DNA from: Tetrahymena elliotti 4EA
Taxonomy: Eukaryota > Ciliophora > Oligohymenophorea > Hymenostomatida > Tetrahymenidae
Length of the DNA stretch: 64,000 bases
Assembly (NCBI GenBank): GCA_000231825.2
Contig: JH720297.1
Coordinates: 128,388-192,387 of the forward strand
Direction of reading: 5' to 3'
Shown here: positions 13,167 through 25,100 of the stretch, one piece after another
Position numbering within the stretch: position 1 is the first letter of the stretch
Layout: the number at the start of each line of letters is the position of its first letter
Notes under the pieces: model-generated
The model's database searches: none
Seen by the model: only the letters and a program-made list of their open reading frames with translations
Told to the model about the DNA's origin: nothing
Position numbers and translations under genes: made by a program

Positions 13167-14770
13167 TTTATTTTTGCTTTATCTTGTTTTTTATCTAAAA
13201 TAATTTAATTATAAAAGATTGTTTTTGATAAATTTTAATCTTATCTTTCTAATTTATTTATTTATGTATCAATATTGCTAATCTAAACCTGATTAACTTT
13301 AATTTCCTGAACAAATCGTCATTCATTCAACTTATTCTTTCATTCATCTAAATCATTACTAATTAAAGCTAATAAACAAACAAACAAGCAAAGCAAGCAA
13401 ACAAACAAACAAACATATTAATTCAACTCATAAATTAATATTTTAATTAATTGTTTTCATTTTGTCAAAATATTTTTTTAATTTTGGAAAAAAAAAGTAA
13501 AAATAAAGATTTTATAATCATGCTTTGAACTAATTTTTCATATATCTAATTACTGTCAGAAAGCCAATTAAAAATCTTTAAAGTTTTCATTAGGATCCTT
13601 CTAAATTTTAGTAAAGATATGTATATATGAATTAATCTAATTTCAATATATTTCTCAAAATATAGAATTATTAAATAAATCTAAAGAAAAAACTATTTAT
13701 TTTCTAAGAATTTTAAAAATATTATTAATAATAACATATTTTATTTATATTAAGGGGTAAAAATAATTTGATATATTTTATCTGATAAAGCTTAATCAAA
13801 TTATGAGTTAAATATAAACAAATTTTGATAATAAATGATAATCTTTTAATTTAAAAATAGCAAATCAATTTTATTAATTTATCAAGATTTAGGATATGAA
13901 GATTAATTTATTTGAAATACATATTTTTAGTTATGATGTGTTTAATAAAAATTATGTTTTTAAATGCTAAAATTGTTTTTAAGGAAATCAAATATGTATG
14001 AATGGTGAGATATGGGTATTTATTTAAAAGCGAAAATATTAGAATTTATTTAAAAAATAAAATAATGTTTCTTTTGATTAAATAACAAATTGAATGAAAG
14101 TAACTAAAGCTATTTCTTATTCTTTATCTACTTACAATTAATTAGAGAGAATATAAATCGAAAATTCAAATTTGATATGAAAGATGATTTATTGATTTAA
14201 ATAATAACTATAAAAATATTGCTATAATTTATTTCAATTATTATATATTACTATAAGTTTGTTTATTGTTCAAAATTAATCAGGATTTACAGATAAAGAA
14301 TAAAAAATAATACTAAAATTTGTATTTTTATAAATTTGTGTAATGTTTGAGAGAGTAACAAAAGATTGATTGATAACAATAAAGTAATGAAAACAAATAT
14401 CACTTTCAAATTAAAATAGTCCTTATTTATTTATCAATCAAATTAGTTATAGAATGAAAATTAATTTATGGGCGGCGATTCATGCGGATTATAAATAGTT
14501 AGGAATCGATTAATTAACAAATTTGCTAAAGCAAAGCCTGATTATTTGTTTATTTTTTTGTTTGTCTGTTTGCTAGTAGCAAGACTTATAAAGAATTAAT
14601 TCTTTAAGAAATAATTGGATTTAATAATTATTACATAAATTAATAAGCATAATCTAAACTTTTAAGTAGTTTTGAATATTATTTAGAGGACTAGAAAATA
14701 TTTATCAAAAATAGGTAGAAAATTAAAACATAGGAATTGAGTAAGCGCGCTAGTTTTCTATCAATTAAGT
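13167..14770. other. divergent intergenic region between ARP2 and channel gene
   Basis: Both flanking genes start at its edges, so it should hold both promoters. It contains an AAAC/AAGC-type simple repeat near its ARP2 end and otherwise AT-rich sequence. No individual promoter element could be identified. Confidence 0.5.
13373..13417. repeat. (AAAC)n-type simple repeat
   Basis: Tandem AAAC units with a few AAGC variants, 5' of ARP2. Similar short AAAC tracts occur in the first intron of the next gene (about 15484-15503) and elsewhere, so this looks like ordinary genomic microsatellite. Confidence 0.85.
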
Positions 14771-17700
14771 ATGGATAATTACATAAATAAATTCCATAAA
14801 AATGAAAATTCTAATCATGGAAGCTATAAAAGTGATTATAATTCTAATTTAGCCAATACTCCTTTATCAGAAGTAAGCTAGAGTGTTTTGCCCTTAAATC
14901 AATAAGAGGATGAGAAACATTCTTTTATATTAGAATCCTATCATTAAAAACTTATTTAGTATTAAAATGTTTTATAGTCAAATTAGAGCAGCATGAAATC
15001 AATGTAACCTTATTCTTATGGTGATCTTAATCATCTAAGAGGAGCTGAGTAAAGAAAGAGGATGTTTTTATAGCATAGAAATTCAGATCTTTCAGATTAA
15101 CTTAAATAGCAAGATGAAGAACAATAAGAAGTTCATTCACCATCTCTTACTTCAAAGTCATTTATATTTAGAGACTAGGAAAATGCTGATAGGGTGAATG
15201 AAAATAAAATATAAAACCCATTATAGGTTAAATAACTAAGTAAAAAGTAGAAATCAAATCCTATTTCAGAAAATATTATAGACTCATAAAAATAAAGCCA
15301 AACCATTTCTCAAAAGATGAAATCTTAAACTGAGTTAGGCATATCAGCAAAAGATACTAATAAAGTGCCTGTGATATTTAATGGTAGTGCAAAGACTGAA
15401 AATATATTGCCAAACTCTAGTTCAAATTTTGGTAAAATATCCTTCCACTCATTCATTTAGCTTACAAAAACTTACAAAAAAGAAGACAAACAAACAAACA
15501 AATAAATAAATATTAACTTTATTTTAATTATAGATTAAATTTGGAAATTACAATTTTTAATATTTTTTATTTACCTATAATTTACAATAGGAGGAGCTTC
15601 TTCAGCTTAAAACACTAAGTACAATGAATTAAATGATAGAATAAAAGGAAGTGCTTAATCATTACAAAGTCAATCTTTTGTAGAACTTTAATAAATCAAT
15701 CTAAACAACAATAATCATGGAAAAGGAGGCTCTATTTACTAGGAAAGAGACAATCCAAAAAGTAGTTTAAGTAATGCTTTTAACGACCAATAAGATTAAA
15801 AAGATTTTGATGCCAGTATGTTTAAAAACAAAGATATGAGTATACATTAATCTGACAGTGCTATAAATCTTAACACAGCTTTCAATTCCAAAAATTTCAA
15901 CTAAAATGGTCTAACTTTCAATCCATTTGACATTAAAACATTAGATGTCGGAAATGGAAACTAGCTCAACTAAAAAAGTGTGAGAAGAGGAAGTAATCTA
16001 CTAGAAATACCTTCACCATCTTAAATAGCAGCAAATACTAATTAAACGAACACATACTAAAGGAAGAATTCAGACAAAAGCTAACTTAGTTAAAGAACCT
16101 AAAATAAAGTTAAAAAAAGAAACTTTTTGAAGGCATTTTTTTTCACGTATAAATTTCTTTAAATAATGAGATTCGTTAGAAAATATAAGAATATTTACAT
16201 GCTGGAGAAGAAACATTTCAAATTAATCAAAGATAATGCTTTTGGAGGATTGTATGAAAGGCTTGGCTAGAGGAGCACCCTCACAAAATTATTTTCAAGG
16301 CTCACTTATTATCTGTTTGATATTAAATCTCCTTTTCATGCTTTTTAGCCAACTTCTTTGCCTTTATTAATTTTTGAGTTTTCAATTTTGGTTATCTTGC
16401 TTTTTTTAACATTTTATATTCCTCTAAAAGTTTGCTTTAAAAATGCATTGGATTTTGTAGAGCCAGATGGCTTGACAACATTTTTAAAGATAGTACCCTA
16501 TATATTAATGCTTGAAATGATAATTAATCTAAATACAGCTTACTTTAGTCAAGGAACTACGATTGTTGATAGAAAATTGATAATAAAAAGATATTTTTCA
16601 TTTAAATTTTGGATAGATCTTATATCTCTCATCTGCTTGGATTAATCTAATATTGTACCATTAATCTTTGTCATAAGGATATATTAAATCTTTAAAATTT
16701 TATATGATTTTGATGAAAGCTTCTAAATATAATTTAAGTTTCCTACAACTTTTGAGTTAACAAAATTGTGTTTTATCATTTTATATGTTGCCCATATTTT
16801 TGCTTGTGGATTTAAGCTCATATTGAATTATTAAACTGACGAACAAGAAACATGGATATCCAAATCTAATGTTTTCCATAAATCCTGGATTGAAATATAC
16901 ATAGCTGCTTTATACTTTTCATTTACAACTATGATTACTGTAGGTTTTGGTGATATAGTACCATACAGCCTTGTTGAAAGAGTATATGTTATTATTATGT
17001 AACTTCTTAGTTGTGGTGTCTTTGCTTATGCTATCAACACAATAGGAAGTAAATATTTCTTTGAATATTTTCTTAATTTTATCATTTATTTCAGAAAAAT
17101 TAATTAAACATTTCTATTATAACAAAAAGGTATTTTCCAAGAAATAGCAAAAAAAAGTGCAGAATACAGGTATAATTTACAAGAAGAAATATTAGTATAA
17201 ATAAATAATTTTTTAAATTAAAAAGATAATAAAAGTAAGAAATCATTGATTACATGATGAGAAGAAAAATAACTAAGCAAACCTAAATTAAAGTTTTGAA
17301 ATATTTAGAATACATCCATTCATCATCTGATGCTGGCCACTAAAAAGGATATGAAATCCTAAATTTATTGTCAAAGAGATTAAGAGATGTTGTTTATAAA
17401 GAATATTATGGAAGAATTCTAATTTAATACAAACTTTTTAATAGGAAGTTTAGTGAAAAGTTTTTAAAAACGTTAAGTTTGTACATGAAAGAACAAACTT
17501 TGGGGCCAGGTGAAGTTTTGTATAATGAAGGAGAGTTAGACTAAAGATTATTCTACATCTAAAGTGGTGAAATAGAGTTATACACAGATCTCTAGGAAAA
17601 TGGGCATAAAGACCTTATGCTTCATGTATTAAAGGTATTTTAATTAAATGTAAAACACTAAATTTTAATATGAATTTAAACAAAGCAAGGTGATTATTTT

Positions 17701-20163
17701 GGTTAATTTTAATTCCTTGGCAACATGGCCAGCAGAAATGCAGCTAGAAGTCTTAATGTTACTTAAATTGTTTATTGCACACTAGAAGATTTTATAAGTG
17801 TCATAAGATAGTTCCCTAATGATTTTGTAAATTAAAAACCAACAATTTTATCTAAATTAAAACTATCTTTTCAATAAATAAAAGGAAGTTTATTGTTCTA
17901 TGAAAGACAGTATCAATTTTAGTGATGAAAAACTCGATGTAATGTGTTCTGGATGTGGTAGATACAATCACTAAGTTCACAACTGCCCACTCCTCCATTA
18001 CGAAATAGATAAAGAAGCTCATATCAGAAGGTATGATGAGATGATGCTTGAATATTTTATTTAAATTTTATCTTTACTTTTCAAGAGCTTTATTTCAACT
18101 TTTTAAATAAAGGTACATTCATTCAGATCCTCAAAAAAGAGATGAAAGTTTTTCAAGAGTTAAACCATATTTTTCTAAGTGGGCATCAAAAATTCAAACC
18201 TAACCTATTCAAGAAATTGCTCCTCTTAGCAGTAAAAAAAGAGATAAGAATTTCTAATACTAAAGATTTAATGTATTTAGAGAATATTGTAATATAAATT
18301 AAATTTATTCATTTTAAAAATTAATTATTTTGTTTGTTTGCTTTCTTTAAAGATGATCTCAGAATTGCTCTGAGAATGCTACGTGTCAGACTTAGAGATT
18401 CAGAAGAAAAAAATTTATCTGAGGAATAATTACAAAAAATTTATGATGAGCAAGATGATAGAAAGTTTATTTTAGAGACAGATGTTCCTAACTGCTACAC
18501 ACTTTAAATTCATAGACAAAAGAATATTTTAAACAACAAAAGAAATGGTTAAGATGATGAAGAAAATGACGAAGATGATGAAGATTATTATGAAGAAGAA
18601 TTTGCAGATTATGAAGACATTATGAATAATGACCACTCTCAAGTAACAAATGTTATCTATAACAATATAAATCAGCAATCTTACTAAAAAATGTCAACTT
18701 TAAGTAAATAATTAATGAAACGATATTATCAATTAGACCTAAGATTTTAAATAAAATTTAAATTAAAAAAAGATTCATAAATACATGTGCCTACAGAAAA
18801 ATCTTTATACATTAAAATGCCAAGTGAGCATAATTTTAAAGCCTCAGGAATGAATTCTAAGGTGTTGGAAGATTCTAGTGAAGAATATGATGATGAAGAA
18901 AGCAATAAGGATAATAGAAAAAATTATTAAAGCTCTCTAAATAAGATGGAAAAAAGCAATCAAATAACATTTAAAGAAGAGAATGTTGTAATTCTTCCTA
19001 GAAAACAATCAAACCCTCATCATTATATATATTAGTAGAACAATGAATCTAATTAATAGCTCCAAGATGAAGAGCTGGCACATCAATAAAAAAGTGTATT
19101 TTATAGAGGTCATGATTAAAACTAAGGAGCAGTAATGTCAAGTCCAAAAGGCAGATACAATAATAGGCACAAAACTTTAAATCCCTCTTCTTTTAATAAT
19201 TTAAGTTAAAATGTTGAGACATATTTTAAAGGCAGTTAAGTTGAAAACAATCCTTCTTCTATGAGTTCAATAGGTTTGCAGCAGTAATACTCTAAACGAA
19301 AAGGAACAGTTCTAAGCTCAATTCACTAAGGATCCTCTAAACTAAAATAATAGGGAAGCTAAGATTTTAGTATAAATATATAGCGAACAGGTACTTTGAA
19401 TAGTAAAGGACTAGCCAAAAACAGTAGTAAAAAATTATCTGAAAGAAATATTTTATCTAGATCAAATACAGGAAAAGTAAAATTTTATTAATTTAAATTT
19501 TAATTAAGTCTTTTTTTTAAATAAAAGGTATCGAAAATTGACACAAATATAGATTAAACAAAATTAATATAACCATCCATGACTTAGTTGGCCAAATTTG
19601 CTAATACGATAAGGGATAATTATTCAGAAAAAATAGTTAAAAACTAAAATGGATCTGAATATTCTTCTTAATATAATTCAAATTTTATATTTTGCATCAT
19701 GGATTTTGAGAAATAATGTGAATTTGTTCATTATTTGCCTTAAAATAATCTTTCTGTTGTTTTAAAATCGCTTAAAAAAATTTATAAAGTAAGATAAGAA
19801 TAAATTTAAGCCTTCACTAAATCTGTTAAGACTTTTAAAACATTTAAAACTATGAGAATAGGAAATGGTAGTACAGTTTAGTATGCTAAAAAAAGTATTA
19901 TAGACAATGGATAAAACGTAGCAAGTATGCTTAATAATAATAATAATTAATCGGGGCCACTTAATCTAAATGGGCAAAGTTTCAATGGCAATAATGTGGC
20001 ATCAGATATCAACAATCAAAACATTCAAAGTAATTAATAGACCTCTATGTAATTAGACAGAGGAATAATAACCATAAATGTACCACAATCAGAATCTCCT
20101 CCTTCAACAAACTTTAAACCAGAAAAAAGATAGGTTTAGCTATATCTTAATAAACTTTAATGA
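14771..20163 (+). CDS. Cyclic-nucleotide-gated-type K+ channel, GFGD filter, zinc knuckle
   Basis: Nine exons: 14771-15431, 15591-17048, 17130-17194, 17236-17634, 17686-17826, 17885-18030, 18113-18288, 18353-19476 and 19528-20163, all phase-consistent, give 1601 residues. An in-frame TGA precedes the ATG. The first ~450 residues are polar and low-complexity. S1-S6 follow, with the pore read as TTMITVGFGDIVP (GFGD at 672-675, Phe replacing the common Tyr). The C-linker (ending KVLKYLEYIH) leads into a nucleotide-binding domain with LGPGEVLYNEGE and a GDYFGQF cassette with SRNAARS. Right after it lies a CCHC knuckle C929-x2-C932-x4-H937-x4-C942. An acidic stretch and a Ser/Gln/Asn-rich tail complete it. 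The 51-nt segment 19477-19527 is taken as an intron, but it is in frame and stop-free, so retention would add 17 residues. Confidence 0.9.
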
Positions 20164-22139
20164 TATAATGTTAAATTCAAAAGCTGATCTGTAATTTGAA
20201 CATCTCTCTCTTGTTAAATAAACTTACACTTTATTATATATAAAATAAATATATTAAAAATAATAATTTAGTTATTAGAAATATTGATGTTCATCAATCA
20301 ACAATAGCTTTTTGTAAAAAAAAAAAAATTTTGATTTAAGTTTATATTAAAATTTATTTTTGATTCAAAATATTACTTAATTTATTTCGTATTTGTTTAG
20401 TACAAGATAATTTATATCTTCTTTCTGTTTAAAATTTAAAATTGTGAACTAATTTGTGATGATAAAATAAATCTAAGTAGTTTTATTTATGTTAACTTCC
20501 TATTTTTATAGAGTACTTTTCTATTTTTCAGATTATGTTAATATCTCCTTAAATTTTGAATATATTAATCAAAAATTGAAGCTTAATTTTTAGAATATTA
20601 TTAAATTTCATACACTTTCGCACAAAAAACAAGCACTCACCCATTAGAAATTTTATAATAAATATCAAACTTACTTTTTTTAAAGAAATTTTCATTTTTA
20701 AATGAGTTTTTTTTATGATATTAACTAAAAAAGCCAATTATTATTAAGCAGATTAAAAATTATTTTACGAAAGTTAAAACAATAAATATGAAAAATCTTA
20801 TTAACTAAAATAGAATCGAAATAGGTTATTATAATCATTTCAATGAAAACATAATTTTTAACAAACAAAATAAACTATTTGCAAAATAAAATAATCTAAA
20901 AATAGAAAGAAATTGGTTATCAAATAAAAATGCAAATAAATTAAAAAAAATTAAGCTAATTCTAACAAAAATAGTTCAATTACTACACAAATTTTTATTT
21001 AAAACAAAAAAACTATAAAAATTTAAAACAATTATAATTTTTGATTCATATTTAATAGTGCCTATTTAATTAGTTACATATAAAATAAATTTAAGACTGA
21101 AATAGAGATTTATTTTTGTAGAATTATTAACATTTTTGTTGGGAATAATTTTTTCAAATAATTAAATAATGAGAAAAAAATTAAACCAAAAAAATTGAGA
21201 CTTTTACTTACAAAAATAGCCTAAAAATAAAAAATAAAGAACTTTATCAGGAAATTCATAAAATTAACAATCTATCTTTTTAGGAAAAAATAGCTTCGAA
21301 ATAGTTTTTTATATACAAAATCAAATATATACATTTTATAGATATAAATATTTTGAACTTAATTGAGATAATCAAAAGCAAAAATTGGAATTTTTATCAA
21401 AATTTGATAAATAAAAAAAGGATAAATCAAAATATCATGTGATTAAATGTTAAAGATAAGATTTAGCCTATATTAAATCTTTATGAAAAATTGAAGCATA
21501 AAATACTAACAATATAAAACAATTTTTATGATTTATTAAATAACACCCATTTTTATGTCCTTAATTTTATTTAAATATTTTAAATTATTTAATGATCTTT
21601 TTTGGAGTACCTTTTTAGCATATTTTTTAGTGATTCAATATAAAATATTAAAATAAGTAAAAATAATAAAATTTTGTGTTTTACTAATCTTTATGTTTTA
21701 ATCAAACTTTTGAATAAGAAGATACCCTAAAGATGTCTATTAATCTACCGTATTGAGCATAAAATGGAAAGAAAATATTTGAATACTTAAATATAAATAA
21801 TGTATAGCATTAAAAATTAATTTGAATTCGATTTTATGATAATTATGATTGATGAAATTTATTTTTTTATTACATAATGATTTTAAATAAGAAAATAATG
21901 CATTAAACTTGTATTTAAGTTGAGTTAAGTTAATCATTAGAATTAGTAAAATATCTTTGAATATTCATTAAATTTTTTGCTTATGTCTTTATTATAATTC
22001 TTAAAAAACTTGATTTTTAAAGATTACTATATTCTTCAAAATTTATTAATTATACTAATCGAAATCAAGCATATTTATTAATTAATTAATTAACAACTTA
22101 TTATATAAACGTTAATTAACTCTTAAAAAATTAGTAGAA
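20164..22139. other. intergenic, AT-rich
   Basis: This is a tandem spacer between two plus-strand channel genes. It has A/T runs and a short TTAA repeat at its end. Open stretches at 20549-20737 and 21740-21937 (minus) are Lys/Ile/Phe/Asn-rich and look like noncoding AT sequence. Confidence 0.55.
22077..22094. repeat. (TTAA)n short repeat
   Basis: Four to five TTAA units about 45 nt before the start of the next channel gene. It may belong to the promoter or 5' leader, but there is no evidence for a function. Confidence 0.7.
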
Positions 22140-25100
22140 ATGGAATTATTTTCGTAATAAGTTAGTGATTATGTTATAGAAGAAAAATAAGTATTAGGAT
22201 AACCTATTTCATTGGAGATGTCTCAACAAACAGAAGCAAACTAAAATTAATAATAAAAGAATTAATCTCTAAACACTCCAGACTATTCAAATTATACATC
22301 ACCAAAATAAGGCGAATTAAAGTAAACTAAGCTGATAGCATAAAGTTCAAATGAATTGAATAGCTCATCATAATTTTAGATGAAAAAAACTCTTTGGGGT
22401 ACTGCTAAAAATAAAGTGTTACAAACACAAAGAATTTAAAAGATGTAAAAATACTTTTTTTTGTTTAGAATTAAACTTTATTGATTGTTTGCGAGATCAG
22501 ATATTTTAATCATTTAAATAGGTTTTTGAAGTAGATATTAAAGAAAATTGAAGTTTTTCAAAAAGGTTATGTGGAATCGCAAGCTGCTAAATTGAGTAAA
22601 TAGATTTTTAAATATTAAAATTTGCTTAGATATCATTTCATGTTATCAGTTATTGCAGCCATTCTTTTTCAATGAATTTTTGTTATTTCAGAGAGAATAT
22701 TTAATAAATGAAAAGACTAATTTTTAAAAGTTATTGCTTATAGAAATTGAAGAACGAATGAATGAATTATTAATATATTTTTTATATTTTTGAAATCTAA
22801 AACTAAAATATTTTAAAATAGAATAGAGAGAAAGTATGATAGACCCTGATAATAGAATATATTTTATATGGAAATGTATAACTGGTATAGCAATGTTATA
22901 TTTCCCATTAATGATTCCTATCAGAAATTGCTTTGAATTAGAAAATAAAGATCATATAGTCTATGATTATTTTCTTGATGCAATATTTTTTATAGATATT
23001 ATACTAAATTTTATCACTATGAGAGTACATATAGGAGTTAAAATCATAAATATCAAAGATATTTCTAAATTATACTTACAGTAAATTACCAAAATATTTG
23101 TTAAATCACATCTAAATTTATAAAAACTCTTTTTATCTACAATCAGGTCAGAATTCTTATTTGATATAATTGCAGTTTTTCCATGGTAAGCTCTAGAAAG
23201 CAAGACAACTTCATTTGGGTTTATTCTATTTAAATTGCTAAGAATGAGATATAGGAGTAGGTTTATAGAAATAATGAAATCTTTTATTTTTTCAGTAATT
23301 TACTAATATTTAGCTATCAAATTTTTACATTTTACTTTATTAATTAAAGATCTTTGGAAGTGGTAAAAATATTAAGTATGCTCTTCTAACTTATAATATG
23401 CTGATGTAAGTTATAATATATTTATTTCTATTTAAACACAATAAAATATGCACAAATATTTCAATTGCTTAAAGAAAAAACATGTAATTTGGAAACAATT
23501 TTTGAGAATAGTTAATAATAAAATAAATAAAAACATTTTTTAACTTGATAATAATAAACTTGAAAAACTATTAATCCATTCATTTAATTTTTGAATATTT
23601 TAAAAAAATTGAAAACAAATTGATAATAGGTTAAATTAAGCAAGAAATAGTTAAAAATATAAAAACTACTAATAATTATCCTCACCATATTTATTATTAA
23701 AATTTGAAAAATAAAATTAACTTTTTTGTAGTATTCGGTTTTTGGAATATTGCGTTTGATATTTGAGTTTTAAGGCAATGAAATATTTGTAAAATATTTG
23801 ATGAATCGAAATAATATGGTTTATCAATAATTAACAAAAAAACATACAATCATAAAAATCTTAATTTTTAAATAAATTAATAATTTGCTGATAACCAAAT
23901 ATTTTTCCGAATACTAGTTTATTGATAATTTGTAGCAAACATATTTTTGGAATTTAGTCATAAAATATACTTATCTGATTATTTTAATTTAATTTAGAAT
24001 TTTATCTTAAGTTATAATTTTTATACACATGCTAAATTGTATTTGGATCACTCTGGGAAAATTTAATGATGGTGAAACAAGCTGGATATAATTATTTATT
24101 TAGGGAGATGGAGATATTTAAAATTATATGAAGATTCTTTATATAAATGGTTTTTACTATATAGTAACTACAATTGCTACAGTTGGATATGGAGATATCT
24201 CTTGCCAAACCTCTTATGAAATGTTTTTTGCTTGCTTATGTATGTTCTTTGGTATAGCCCTATTTGCTTACATTCAAGGTGGGCTTGTAGACGCTATAAA
24301 AAACTCTCTTCTGTCAGGAGAAATCAAGTTAAGTTAAGTTTAAGAGGAGTTTCAAACTTGGCTAATATAAAGAGAGTAAAATATCCGATTTCCAATAGAA
24401 AGTAAGAAATTAAAGACAATGAGAGAATGTTTTAAGCTATCATATCAAAATGATTTCTCTAATACTATTTTAGAATCAGAGTATTATTTAAGTCTCCCAC
24501 CTTTAATTTAAGAAAAAATGTTTACTTTCTATTTCTCTTAGCATGTTAAAACCTACAGTATTTTCTTTAGAAATATTTGTGATACACATTTAATAAGGCA
24601 AATTATTGGAGCTCTTAAGCATGTTTAGTAAGTTAGCTTTAATTAATCACAAAAAAATGAATCATTTTTTTAATTTAATAAAAGCATTCCTTCAAACACA
24701 TTCATCCAAACCTATTATTAAAAATCTAAAGGAATTTATTTTATTTCCTCAGGAAAAGTAATAATCTCTAAATTTTATGAAATGGATGATAAACTTGAAT
24801 AATTACCATTCAAAGAATTATCATATGGGTCATTTTTTGGTGAAAATTGTTTGCTTAAAAACTATTAAATGTTAAACTACATGTAATTTTTTTAATGAAA
24901 ATAAATTTCTCATTTCTTTTTTATTATTTTATAGAGTAGATAAAGATTAAGACCTATATGCATTTTTTATAAGCCAAGATAAATTATTTGAGATATTAGA
25001 TGAACATCCTTAAATTATAAAGAGGCTTGTCAGATTAGCTAGGTTAAGAAACAAATTTTTCAAACTTGAAGGAGAAACAGTAATGGAGCAGAATCAAGTT

